The notes under the pieces: generated by a model
What the model saw: only the letters and a program-made list of their open reading frames with translations
The model's database searches: none
What the model was told of the DNA's origin: nothing
Origin: Pterois miles
Taxonomy: Eukaryota; Chordata; Actinopteri; Perciformes; Scorpaenidae
Reading direction: 5' to 3'
Assembly: GCA_947000775.1 (NCBI GenBank)
Contig: CAMQGK010000416.1
Coordinates: 3,157,501 to 3,221,500, forward strand
Length of the DNA stretch: 64,000 bases
Translations under genes and position numbers: made by a program
Shown here: positions 1 through 11,859 of the stretch, one piece after another
How positions within the stretch are numbered: the stretch's first letter is position 1
Layout: every line of letters begins with the position of its first letter

Positions 1-420
1 GCTCAGTGCTAAGTCAGTGTATACCGTATCTAAAGAGCCTACTAGTCTGCAGCTACTGAGACAAAAGACATGTCTGAATTAGACATGAGTCCCTGTGTGA
101 GTGCTTATAGCACAAGATACATAATAATAAATAATAATCATGCTGAGAGAGAGCGGCAACGAGGGGAGCGATTAACATTATCGACTCTATCCCAAGAAGG
201 AAACATTAACAGAGTAGTTTCTTTGTTCTGGGCTACTGTAGAAACATGGCAGAACAACATGGTGGACTCCGTGGAGAGATCCCACTCCCTATGTAGTTAT
301 AAAGGACTAAAGATAACACAATTATTCTTATTAACAGGGTGATTATACACTAAAGAAAACATGTTTATTAATATCATATTCCCTTTCTGCCAATAGATCA
401 CCTAATTGTTACACACTTGA
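1..420 (+). repeat. Dispersed teleost repeat, copy 1
   Basis: The 3' half (about 235-420: a phrase with AACATGGTGGACTCCGTGGA, then TTTCTGCCAATAGATC and TACACACT) is shared with a shorter copy at 42790-42930. It looks like a non-coding interspersed repeat common in fish. No protein signal beyond chance ORFs. Confidence 0.5.
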
Positions 421-3400
421 AAAAAAGATAAGAAAAGACTAACTCATTAATCTGATGAATCACTTCGTTATTATTATTATTATTTTTTTTTTGGTGGGGT
501 GGGGTTGTCTGTAATTGGCTGCTAATAGAGCCTTAAATGCACACCAGGGATTATCCTGCAAACTGTGTGCACAAAACATGGTAATAAATCATGCATTTGT
601 GTGTGTGCCTTATAGAGGCCAGTCATTGGTTGTTGCAATGATGCTGACCAACATAGAGCCACTATGCTACAGTTCACGCAGATTTCAGGTTTAACTATAG
701 AAAATGTACGACATACAGTAATATCTGTCAGATGTTTATGATAAACATTATTACACATTTGCATGTAACTGGTCATGTGCCAAATCCAAAGCAGCCCCCC
801 TGCTGAAAATACGTTCCTGCGCATCCGAACTAAACTGCATTTTCAATTATGTTTCAAGGGAAACATATTTTCTCCCTGATTACAGTGGAAGTTTTAAACA
901 CATAGTCAATGTTTAAATTGAAACCAAACAAAAGAAAATATTACAAAACTACCGGTTCAGTGAAAACGCAGAAAGGTTTGGCTGAAAATTACTACATTTG
1001 TTAGGTTATTAAGCTGCTGATGTAATGCAAATAAACAAACACTGACTTTTGGTTTCACACGTCATAAACAGAGTATCATGTCAAAACAGTCTCATAATTA
1101 TTCACAAACAACTTGTATATCAGCATTTGGAAATAAACTCAACAGTTGTACAAATACATTCTCATATTTTTACATTTGCATGGCTTAATAACATTCACAA
1201 TCCTTATATTCATTGATGAATCACAAAATTAGCAATTTAAAATGGAAACATATTTGTGAATCTCAAGGTATTCCTGTGGATCTTTTTGAAACTGTTTTAC
1301 ATGCCATTGTGTGTCAGAAAAAAATCACAAGTGTAAGGAAGAGCCAACGCTCTCCAGTAGATAGCGTGATTGCACCATTTATGTATGCCAACTGCTGTTA
1401 AAATAAACAGAGGCCAAGGAAAGTTTATTTCTATAGCACATTTCATCAACAAGGGAATTCACAGTGCTTTACACTATAAAATGACATTTAAGTACAATTA
1501 AAAACAGTCATTAGATATCTAAGACAATAGAAAATTTATTCAATCTAAAGTAGAATATCATCAGTATAGAATACAAAAATAGAAGTGACAGTGCAATGTA
1601 AGAAATGATTTAGTAAAAAGCAGTGGCAAACAAAAGTCTTCATCCTTGATTTAAAAGAAGTGAGTGTTGTAGTGGGCCTGCTTCTTTTTGGGGAGCTAAA
1701 TCCGAATTTATGGACTGAACGCTGCTTCTCCATGTTTCCAGTTTTGACTCTGGACAGAAAGCAGACCTGATTCCAGACCACTTGAAGTCGATGGATGGCT
1801 CAGTATGTAGTACTAGATCAGACCTATTTGTATTTACATTTATTTGTACATTGTGTTTTCCAAGTTACACAACTTGACATTTCTTTGCAAATACTTATAA
1901 GATTGTTTTGAACAGCAGTCTCCTGTGTTTGCTTGACCCATCCACCATATCGACCTCCTCATTAGACACATATTTGCACGTCAAAAACAAATGTAATCCA
2001 CAACAAAATATGTTTCCGTCAAAACATAATTTACAATGCAATTTTGTTGTATGGCAATGTAATTTTTAGGAGACAGAGCAGCATAGACTGAAGCAGTAAT
2101 CTCTGGAGTTGAATACTACCAGCCTCTTCATTCTGCCTCATTATTCCGTCACTTTCACTGTACTATTTCACAGAGTTGGGCCAATGTAAAAACTGTCAAA
2201 CTGGTTTGATATTAAGCCACAATACCAGACTGGACTGGTGTATTGAATTTACCACTACTTGTTACACTTGAGTGAGCAGCTGCTTCACCAAAACTCAGGA
2301 GACTGGCTTGTCACTAAAATGAGAACAGCAGGCCCACCTTAACAGCCCCACCTTAAGTGAGCCTGAGCTTAAGTTGTTGTCAACCTTGGGGCTAACCCCC
2401 TTGACTTGGCTCTTAAAGTTGGCTTGGCTTTTAGAATTGTAGCATTTGTTCACCGACAGCCTCAACAGTACACATGTTGCACTGCTGCATTCACAGTTTC
2501 ATACTCGCTGTCAGTCACATGCTCCTTCTCCATCGCTCCCTCTCTCCCTTGCCCCCTTGCTCCCTCACTCCCTCTCTCCCTTGCTCCCTCGCAGCTGAGG
2601 ACTGTCTTGTCTTGTTACTCCAAAAAACACATCAACTTTCAAATAAACAAACACAACGTGACCCCCCCAGCACCACCACCTTTACTGACATCTTCTTCAT
2701 GTTGTCAGCTTGTTAGACACTAGTGGTTCAGTTTATGAACAAACATAATATATAGTGTTAATCATTCATTCATATTGCTCACTAATGCATTACAAGCTAG
2801 ATTTACCAATTCAGATTAACTCAGCTAATTTTTAATTTGCCACAATGTGTTATAATGTCAAATTCTGGTTTAGTCGGTGGGCATGAAATCAAATCGGTGA
2901 AAGTCTGTGCACTGGACTGCACCAGCAAATCCTTAAATTCACCCAACTCTACTCTTTCGCTTACCTGCTCACTCTTTATTTGCTGTCTTTACTGGGGATT
3001 ATTTTCTGCTGACAGGGAAATCATGCTGAAATTTTCCGAAGAAAAGGCTTAGTTTGACCAGGTCAGCAGAGAATAGTGATGAAAGAAAAGTCCTATGGTG
3101 AAGGACCGTAACCTTATAACTGTTGAATCACTCAGCTTATTAAAAAGTGAAACCAAGGATGGATGGTCAGCTGGGCCAATAGAAGGGCCCAGGGGCCACC
3201 CTGTTGGGTCAGCTAGGACAGAACACCTTGGCACGGGGTTGTATATGTCAAATACAAATGGTGTAGTTTAATATAACACTTGAACGAAAGTGAGAAAATG
3301 GTAGTTTAAAGGATGTTATCAGGGTCTTTGGCCACTAGACACCGTGGAGAAAAGGTTTGTTTTTAGGCTCAGAGGCCTGACTGACTGAGGCTAGACCTTC

Positions 3401-3800
3401 CATCAGCCAGTGACTTTTATTATTCCTTGTATTCTTGCCACAACTGATGTGTCCTTGCTTGAATATGAATATCTAAGAAGGCTATCACAATTTGAATTCT
3501 GCAGGAAAACTTTTTTCAGTATTATTAAAGCCTTTACACACCAGGGACATTTTTTCCTGTGATTAATTTGCACATCAATATGTTTTGTCAAACTGATGTG
3601 AGCCAGTTAAACAAGTGAAATGTTTAAAGTATTTGTTGTCCTTGATTTTGAAATCTGGGATGTACTACCCTATCACATTTTTTATATTTTTCGAATTGTT
3701 GTTTTTGTCATGAATACTTTCACATAGAACACAAATATTACATGGCATAAAATGGTGTAATTTTTATTTTGATCTATTTTTTTTCGCACACCAAATAAAG
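421..3800. other. Intron sequence, nothing firm
   Basis: AT-rich unique-looking DNA with short chance ORFs on both strands. No cadherin exon, transposase or reverse transcriptase reading was found. A CTCCCTTGC-like pyrimidine run at about 2520-2595 is a weak simple repeat. Confidence 0.5.
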
Positions 3801-3896
3801 TCATAACCCGAATTTCCCTTCAGGGATTAATGAAGGTTCATCTTATCTTATCTTATCTTATCTTATCTTATCTTATCTTATCTTATCTTATCTTAT
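3801..3896 (+). repeat. LINE 3' tail with (TTATC)n
   Basis: AATTTCCCTTCAGGGATTAA followed by about 11 TTATC units is the 3' end signature of a fish non-LTR retrotransposon; only the tail survives. Similar tails occur at 4118-4178, 12630-12677, 24400-24445 and 60460-60515. Confidence 0.7.
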
Positions 3897-4019
3897 GTTG
3901 TGCAGAATGCTCATATTCAATGTGCACTCTATACTGTACATATATGAAGGATCAGTAGTCTGAACCAAGACAGCAAACTTCATTCTTTCCTCTTGTTCTC
4001 CCTTTTCTCATCTAAGAAA

Positions 4020-4178
4020 ACGGGGCGCCGTCCAATGGTGGCGACCCTCAGTCCTCCCGCTCCTGTCCCCCCGTTATGTGTCACTGTTTTTTATGTTTTT
4101 GGACGGGATGTAACTGAAAGATAATTTCCCTTCGGGGATTAATAAAGTTCATCTTATCTTATCTTATCTTATCTTATT
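4020..4178 (+). repeat. Short LINE/SINE 3' end with (TTATC)n
   Basis: A GC-rich start (CGGGGCGCCGTCC) leads to ATTTCCCTTCGGGGATTAAT and four TTATC units. It is a second, strongly 5'-truncated insertion only 120 bp after the first. Confidence 0.65.
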
Positions 4179-4994
4179 ACTCCTTTCAACCTTGACCAAG
4201 GGTCTCATTTGAGGGTTTTGTTGTGATGAGAGAGCCATATTTAGATGGACCTTCTTGGTGTGAGAATGGGCTGTGATTGGTTTGTGACTGATCAGAAACG
4301 ATAATTGATACAGCTGGCTGTCAGCTGATTACAGCTGGAGCATATAAACACAATACTTCAAACTACTAATGGACATTGAAACAATGATGGCTGGTCTGTT
4401 TAGTGTAAGTGATGAGGTGTGCATATGCAAATATGATCAAAAAAATGTCAGTGAAAGGACATTTCAAAACTTAGTTACCTGTAAGGCCATTTCTTTTTTT
4501 AAAGATTAATATTTGGGCTTCTTGCCTTTATTGGTAATGACAGTGATGGTTATGAAAGGAGGAAAGAGAGAGGATGACAAGCAGCAAAGGTTTGGAAAAC
4601 CGGCTGCTGTGGTAAAGATTGAGCCTTGGTATTTGGGGTGCCAGCTCTACCAGGTTTTGACATTTCCAACAACCTTTTTTTTTTTCAATTATGGACCATC
4701 GATTTTGGAGTGGCAGGTTAGCCAGGGTCCTCCTCATTTTCAATCTGTCCTCTCTATTTTCAGAGCATTTATACTAGTTGGGACAGTGGATGAATTTAAC
4801 AGATCAGCCAACAGCACCCAATGTACCTAATGATAGCCATTGTCACATCATTTGCATTGAACCTATGAGAATAATCATGCATACGTAGTTCTCTTGAAAT
4901 AACCTTTGTGTCCATCCTCTTTAAAGACCAAACTGGTATTTTACATGTTGTAGTTCTGGCAAAAAATGAATTGAAGGCAACTGGACTTAGATTT

Positions 4995-5050
4995 GTCTCT
5001 GAAGACGTTTCGCCCCTTATCCAAGTGGCTTCATCAGTTCGAACGCTACA
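4995..5050 (-). ncRNA. Hammerhead-ribozyme-like core (left arm)
   Basis: On the minus strand the order is GAA, CTGATGA (complement of 5031-5037), a GC-ended stem-loop, GAAAC (complement of 5007-5011), GTC, TTC. This is the core order of a minimal type I hammerhead: CUGAUGA, stem II, GAA, a very short stem III, then the cleavage triplet, with GAA/UUC as stem I. Such motifs are known in Penelope-like elements. In stem II only GCC/GGC pair clearly. Activity is not shown. Confidence 0.5.
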
Positions 5051-5299
5051 GTCTGACTAGTCCCCACTAGTCTGACAAACAGTGGAGTAAGACCCAGGTT
5101 TTTAACCTCTGTGGAAGTGTCCGCCCCTTATTCTCCTAAGACAATGGTTCGTTAGTGGAGTTTCACCTGTGTGAGTGAGTCCCACTAGTGATCGACAGTC
5201 ATTACGGATTCAATGGGGCTAACGACAACAGTCGTTAGGCCTTGCTGTCCAAGATTTTAACATTGCTGTCCTCAAAGGAGTGTATGTTGGGCCCAACAT

Positions 5300-5560
5300 A
5301 GAAGGGCCAACTCCTCAGGTCCAGATTCAGCTGTCTATTTACACCTTAAGGAAAAGGCACACTCCTTGAGGACAGCAATGTTAAAATCTTGGACAGAGAG
5401 GACAGATGGTTTGAAAGAGGAATAAAGGAAGCCATCTATGTTAAATTGGAAAAACCATCCTTAAACAGAGGAGGGGGTCTGAGACACCACCTATCCCCCA
5501 TCTACAATGCTGCACTTTCAGCGATACCAAGAAAACTCAATATCAAAGACAATCTGAAAC
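5300..5560 (+). pseudogene. Penelope-like GIY-YIG endonuclease C-terminal fragment
   Basis: Reading + strand: a short RRANSSGPDSAVYLHL stretch, then ILDREDRWFERGIKEAIYVK, LEKPSLNRGGGLRHHLSP and TYNA-like IYNAALSAIPRK. This is the conserved C-terminal part of the GIY-YIG nuclease fused to Penelope-type reverse transcriptases. The catalytic YIGETKQ part is missing here, but it is present in the second copy at 10909-11235. Pseudogene. Confidence 0.75.
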
Positions 5561-5814
5561 TAACCTCAAGTGTCCCTAACGAACACAATGACTGTCGTCC
5601 ACTGGTAACGCACATCATGCCTAACGACTGTGGTCGTTAGCCCCTTTGAATCCTTAACGACTGTCGTTCACTAGTGGGACTCACTCACACAGGTGAAACT
5701 CCACTAACGAACTATTGTCTTTAGGAGAATAAGGGGCGGACACTTCCACAAAGGTTAAAAACCTGGGTCTTACTCCACTGTTTGTCAGACTAGTGGGGAC
5801 TAGTCAGACTGTAG

Positions 5815-5912
5815 CGTTCGAACTGATGAAGCGAAGCCACTTGGATAAGGGGAAGAAAGAAAGAAAGAAAGATATTCCTTTATTAGGGGAAGGGGTGAAA
5901 CGTCTTCAGAGA
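5815..5912 (+). ncRNA. Hammerhead-ribozyme-like core (right arm), interrupted
   Basis: Same core as the left arm in + orientation: GAACTGATGAAGC, then the stem II start, and later TGAAACGTCTTC. A LINE/SINE-tail insertion with (AAAG)n lies in the stem II loop region, so this copy is probably inactive. Confidence 0.45.
5852..5895 (-). repeat. Tail-only retroposon insertion with (AAAG)n
   Basis: (AAAG)4 followed by ATATTCCTTTATTAGGGG is the reverse complement of a SINE/LINE tail (CCCCTAATAAAGGAATAT plus a simple repeat). The copy appears to hold only the last tens of bases of its parent. The bases AGGGG recur on both sides and may be a target duplication. Confidence 0.5.
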
Positions 5913-6526
5913 CAAATCTAAGTCCAGTTGCCTTCGATTCAATTTTTGCCAGAATGAATATGACCTGGATGAATGAGAACCTTTACATGTTGTAGCCCTA
6001 CAAACCACACATTCTTTACATAAGTACCCAGCAGTACAGTATGTTGTAAACTGTATGCTGATGTGTCATCCTCTCACAATAAATGTATGCTGTTTAATTT
6101 TTTCTTATGTAAGTGTCACACCAGAGTATACTGTAAGCAAACACTGATATGGGGAAAAGAGTAAGAGTGGGTTTGATAGCTGCTTTTTGCTGCTTTCTAT
6201 TGCATTAGTGTGGTGGCTGGCTGACTTAAGCCTGGGTACATCAACAAGTGTTTGTGACAGAAAAATCCCACCACTGGTTTTATCTGGATAGTAACACAGA
6301 CATGTTACTGTCTCATTAAATACAGATGTAGTGATATTTTTGAATTGTAAATATGTACTGTAGCTCCATCTCTATACTATAGTCATGAACGTTAAAATAT
6401 ACGCACCTTTGGACCAAGGAATGGTGAAGCAAAAGAGACACTTGTAGTAGATGTACTTGGCTGGTATACGCAGCACACAGACTTATTAAAGGCTGATTAC
6501 AGAAACATTTGTATGCATTCCTAATG

Positions 6527-6528
<2 letters not shown>

Positions 6529-6613
<85 letters not shown>
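6529..6613. repeat. (CA)n microsatellite
   Basis: About 42 uninterrupted CA units. The valine/cysteine ORF on the other strand is an artefact. Confidence 0.95.
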
Positions 6614-6617
<4 letters not shown>

Positions 6618-6619
6618 TA

Positions 6620-9216
6620 GCTAGCCTGTGTTTACATGAAGCTATGCTCCAAATTGGAGATGCATTTGCCTCCAGCTTTAGTCGGTATGTAGTAAGCAGC
6701 AGTAAAAGACAGTGATTGCCTGCCTAGTGCATTACAAAGGGCCTCCACTCCCTTGGATTAGTGCAAATGCTAATCGCTGCCTTAATTAATCTTCTCCTAA
6801 TTCCCAATTAGCCTGAGACACACTTGGTCTGGCTTGTTGAAAAGCACTTCCCCAGATACCCAGCAGCCCTCAGGCCTCTCAGGTTCCAGAACCTCACACC
6901 CTCCTGCAGCTGGAATCAGGCTGAGCTCTATTATTGCTGTCACCTCAATGGATGAAGTGATGTTTCTTGAGCTGCTCATCTCTAATGCAGAGTTTTGTCA
7001 CCTCGGCTACTGTAGGTCTACAGCATAGCTACATGTCTCTGGGATTCTTAAAGGTCACTTACAGCTTTAAGTGAGGAAGAATGACTGTAGAGTTGATCAG
7101 AATAATGTCTCATCATAACCACTGTTTACAGGTAAATCACAATTCAACTCATCACAATGGATCCCATATACTGTAGGGTGGGGTATAGATACCGGCACCT
7201 GAATTAACATTAACGTTCATGAAAGCAGACGTTTTTTAAAGACACTGCAGCCTGGTCCGACAGGGTATGAATGCCGTGGCTCGGAGCTCAACAACTGTAC
7301 CATCCAGCTGTCGGTGGTTTGCTGCAGCAGTGCAGTGTTTCTGCTCTGTGCTGAGGAAGCTGCTTGGACAGCAATGCACACACTCACTCCCTTCCTGCTT
7401 TCCAATGTGTTTTATGTCGAGCACTCCTGTGATTTGTAGTTAATTCCACACTTAATTGGAGTGCACGCTTGTAAACAGGAGCTTAGGCTTTTAGAAGCAG
7501 TGTTGTAGCACCGTGCAGCGATCCATTGTAGTGCAGCCAAGGGGCCAGAAGGAGGCAGAGATGGATGAACACTGAGGCACAGGGCAGCTCTGAATTCATT
7601 ACAGCTAACCTTCAACATGCCAACATCTCACAAGACAAAAACAACCAAGCACTGTGAGTGAGTGAGTGAGTGAGATAACACATCCTGCAGTTTGAGTGCA
7701 TATGTATATGAATATGCCCTGACACTGAGAGAGACTGTTGATGTTCTTTGAAGTCTCGTCCCTGCATCCTGTCTCTGAATCTAGATGGAAGTCAGTCAGA
7801 CAGCACATGTACAACACATCGATATGTTAAAGACTCAAGGACAGTGCTTTTGTTTTTCATGAACCCAAAATAGGATCCAGTGTACATTGTGGTAGGTTTA
7901 TTCGTTTGACTTCAAATGACACGTGACCGTGTAAAGTAAAGGTCTGTCACTCATAGATTTATAACTTTTGTCAGTAATGACCAGCATAATTAGCTCTCTC
8001 TGTGAGCATTGAAACAGTCTATTTCGAAACCCCTGTTTTTAAAATGAGCTTATGAATAGACAGCAGAGAGATGGATGTGCTCTCAATGAACAAATCAGTC
8101 TGTCTCAGTACAATTCTCACCTGTCCATATGCACATTAGAATAATTATTGGTTGCAAGAATCAGAAAGAACTTTTTCAGCCAAGTGTGTGGAAATAAGCA
8201 CTTAAGTGGTTCATTTAGGGACCCCTTTTCTATCACTGAGTAACCTGACGACCCCTGACTAAGAGACACATTATATGGATATCCAATGCATAACAATTAC
8301 AGAACAACTGATAAACTGTACAATTAGCCAAAAAAGTGAAGTTAAAAGGAACTAAAATGAGTGATTTGGATGAATGTTGAGTAGATTATTTGAATATTTC
8401 AGGCTTAAGTTTTCCTGTTATTTTTGTATTATGTAATTTTATTTTTTAACAATCCTTAATAGCCTTTTTTTGACAAACTCTCCCTGAAAATCAAGAAGGC
8501 CTTGTGACCCCTTTGGCAGCCCTTAATTGCTGATAGGACCCCCAAGTTAGGAATCATTACACTAAATATTAATAGCAATCTAAACATGTATGAACTCTTA
8601 ACTGTGTAACGCACCATCCCTCTGACATCTCTCCAGAACTACTGCAAGGCTACAGGGCCAACAACAACACAATCTAGAAAATGAATTTCCTCAATGATGG
8701 AGTAATAAAGTATTTCAGATAGTCTGCTGAAAGGAAATTAGGAACACCTTATAACGCAATGTGTATACTGCACTGCAACAAATATGAAGAAGGCTGTGAG
8801 ATGTGAAAGCTATGGTTATACCTTGGGTCAATAATATTTATCACGTCAAATTATTTCCCAAAGATTAAGTCTTCGCATGTGTGATATTTGTGTCATAATA
8901 CTGGAGGTGAAGAGATTGCTTCTTAACAAAAGCAGGATAGAAGTCATGGTCTGTTTTGTGGACAGATGCTTTCTAAAGTTCAGCTAAATTTAACTAGTCC
9001 ACATTAGTGAAATGAAGTGTAAACCTTTCAAAATTATAGTCTTTTTGGTACTAAATCCCCTATCTGCACGTATAGGCAACACATTGTCATTCCTAAGGCA
9101 TCAAATACCGACTCTTGGTCAGAGCTCATCAGCATCTGAAAGTGACACACCAGGCTTTAAACTGACCGTCCACGTCATTATTAGATGCTCAGAGCAACTG
9201 CGCATCTCCAGTTGGA

Positions 9217-9250
<34 letters not shown>

Positions 9251-10900
9251 AGTAATGCTTGGGTGTGTTTTGCTTCTCCAGCAGCAACTCTCTAAATCTA
9301 AATATCTTATGAACTTCTCCACTAAAGCAAATGGAGCAAATGAGCTTCACACTAATATGCTAAACATACCTCTGTGTGTGTATGTGTGCGTGTGTGCGTG
9401 TGTGTGTTTTAGCATTAGCCAGCAGCACTCATGTGAAACCCATGAGGATTCCACATGGACAGAAGTGCTTTTTGAAGAGAGTAATCAGCCACTTAGACAA
9501 TATACCAAGTAAATATTACCAGCACAGTTGGCTGATCAAGAGCATTCAACAAACACACACACACACACAAACACACGCAAACACTTTGTGCCACACACAT
9601 GAACTCATAGGAGAGCAGACAAATATATGCACACAATGAGGTCAGGGGTCGCAGGAATTCTGGCTAGCCTCAGAGTTTGTGTTGCATGAGAGGAATGAAG
9701 TGTGTCTGGCTGTTTGGAGCTCTGATCAGGTCATTGCTGGAAATATGAACGTGATGTTGAGTGATAGCAGACATTGTGGGTTTGTGTGTGCATTATAATA
9801 ATGAACTGTAACTTTAGAATCTCAGAAGAGACTCCAAAATGAGACCTGCTGTGCAGAATAATAGATATACAGTATGTGATTGTTTTACAGTTAAGTGATA
9901 TCCACAAATATAAGTAGCAGCTACGGAGTGGGAAATTAGATGGGCTCAGGCTGCAGTGTCAAGAGGCTGGTCAGTTATTACAAAGACAAGCAGAGAGATG
10001 GCCTGGGATGGCAGCAGTGTTGAGTGTGGCAGCACAAGTCAAAGGAAGCCGGTGACATGAAGCTACCAGCTGATGGCTGACACAACGAGACCAGTGCTAT
10101 TTAACCACATAACTACTGTATGTCAACGAGGGCTTGAGCAACACTTCGACAGCGACTCAGTGACAGTTTAGCTGCCACACTGGCTGCTTTTGATGCTTGT
10201 AGAGTGAGCACAGCGTTACACTCCCAACCAAGTGAAGCTTAAGGTCATCATGCGTTCGGTCTGGCTCAGGGATGTACAGAAACAAAACTGACAGCATGAA
10301 TATACACCACTTGTGCTGCTCCAAGATGCTCCTGCCTTGGGTGGCTGCTGGAGTTTTGCTAGTATAGTCCATTTATGATTATCCAGTCAGCAATGAAACA
10401 AGGCAACCCCTCCAACCGCTACATGTACCCCAAAATGAAAAAGACAGTTCCTGTGGGGAATATCATGGCGGCAGGATATTTTTTTCTGTAGGCAGAACTC
10501 CTTCATTTTGTTAACACAAGGCTTTCATTCTGAAATATGTGCAGGACAGTGTTGTAGAACATGCAGTGACTTGCAGGGCTCCATGAATGAATATAGTACA
10601 GGATTTTAATTGTGGATTATTACTATTATTTAAAAATGAGCACACATTTCTTGACTGTTCTCTGTCTAAAATAAATATAAATGACATATATAATAACATG
10701 AAATGGTCGTTATCAGGGTCAGTTTCTGGATATTCAGAACAGCAACAGCAGCAGCAGAAACGCAGCAGGTATGCAGCTGATGTGCAGCCAGTGTGAACAA
10801 CAGATGCGTGAATCACGCAGCCATGCGGTAACGCAGCTGCCACGCGCTTGTCAGGCATGCAGTCTGAACGAGGGCTAAGGACCACAAACCCAAACACAAG
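6620..10900. other. Intron sequence with small CA/TG tracts only
   Basis: No coding or transposon signal that I can support. Short CA/TG runs are at 9219-9245, 9371-9408 and 9553-9580. The GAGT run at 7654-7673 is a short tetranucleotide repeat. Confidence 0.5.
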
Positions 10901-10908
10901 CAAAGTAA

Positions 10909-11385
10909 CCTGGTATATGCAGTCAAATGCAATGAGCAGTGCACTGATTTATACATTGGTGAAACCAAACAACCACTAAACAGATGGATGGCTCAACACA
11001 GACGAGCCAACTCCTCAGGTTTGGACTCAGCAGTCTATCTACATCTGAAAGGATACTCTTTTGAGGACACTTATGTGCATATTTTGGACAGGGAGGACAT
11101 ATGGTTTGAAAAAGGAGTGACAGAGGCCATCTACAGTATATCAAAGTAGAGAAGCCATCACTCAGTGGAGGAGTAGGCCTAAGACACCACCTGTCTTCCA
11201 CCTACAATGCTGTCCTCGCATCCCTTCACAGGAGATCAAACCACCCTTCACACCTGCTAACGACCCCACCGATGTTTAATTCCTCGGTTCCTCTGCCATT
11301 TAATGAAAACTGAAGAAGCTTCTTGCATGAGAATTCAAACATCTTCAAGAAGCTAAACCAAGTCCAGTTGCTGCTGCGTGGGCTG
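10909..11385 (+). mobile_element. Penelope-like element 3' remnant with GIY-YIG endonuclease
   Basis: In the + strand, with one frame change, it reads CTDLYIGETKQPLNRWMAQH, RRANSSGLDSAVYLHLKGYS, VHILDREDIWFEKGVTEAIY, then VEKPSLSGGVGLRHHLS and TYNAVLASLHR. YIGETKQ is the GIY-YIG motif region of the nuclease. After the coding part comes a 3' segment (about 11310-11385, ending AACCAAGTCCAGTTGCTGCT) related to the arms of the element at 4956-5952; its ribozyme core is degraded (CTGAAGA instead of CTGATGA). The reverse transcriptase is missing and a frameshift lies near 11148. Confidence 0.75.
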
Positions 11386-11550
11386 GAGTCGATCCAGTTG
11401 ACAATGGGTGAAGGCAGGGTGCTGTCTGACACATAAAGACAACCATTCACTCTCACACGGGGAGAACATTGCAGACTCCACATAGAAGGACCCCAAGTCG
11501 GATTTGAAACTGCGACGGTGCTAACTACTCTACCACAGTGCCACCCCATT
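11386..11550 (-). repeat. tRNA-derived SINE-like repeat, family B, partial
   Basis: Minus strand: a GTGGCACTGTGGTAGAGTAG head and a TGGAGTCTGCAATGTTCTCC segment, matching the fuller copies at 37547-37929, 38028-38371 and 56120-56757. It is degraded and abuts the Penelope remnant. Confidence 0.6.
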
Positions 11551-11689
11551 TTTGTTATATTTGTTGAAATTCTCCTTACGTACTGACAGAAATCAATGAA
11601 TCAAATTCTCTGAGAAAAAATAAATATATCTGGTATGTGTTGCTGTCGCAGAACTGCAATAAACTGTCATATCATTTCATTCACTACTT

Positions 11690-11775
11690 CACTACCTGTC
11701 TGTCTACCTGTCTGACTACATGTCTGTCTACCTGGCTACCTGCCTACCTGCCTGTCTACCAGTCTACCTACACTC
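11690..11775. repeat. CTAC/CTGT-rich low-complexity run
   Basis: Irregular tetranucleotide-like repetition of CTACCTGTCTGTCTAC. No other signal. Confidence 0.5.
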
Positions 11776-11859
11776 ATTGCTCATTACCAGAGTCTTCCAC
11801 CAGCTGCTAGCCTGACAGCTGTGAGTATTTTGCCAAAATAACATTTGGCAACTTTCTAC

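Larger units (their letters stand above)
4956..5952. mobile_element. Fold-back Penelope-like element remnant
   Basis: Two long inverted arms, 4956-5240 and 5619-5952, flank a centre that codes for a piece of Penelope-type GIY-YIG endonuclease. Arm ends start CTGGCAAAAAATGAATTGAA and finish with its near reverse complement. The right arm is longer by about 44 bp because of a small insertion at about 5852-5895. Inside, a second inverted repeat of about 35 bp (5248-5282 against 5361-5395) surrounds the start of the coding part. Penelope-like elements often have terminal repeats in unusual orientations; here both copies of a terminal segment face each other. No reverse transcriptase domain is left. 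Confidence 0.75.

Noticed and set aside
3841..3896. Short direct repeats as a CRISPR-like array
   Set aside because: It is a pentanucleotide LINE tail without spacers.
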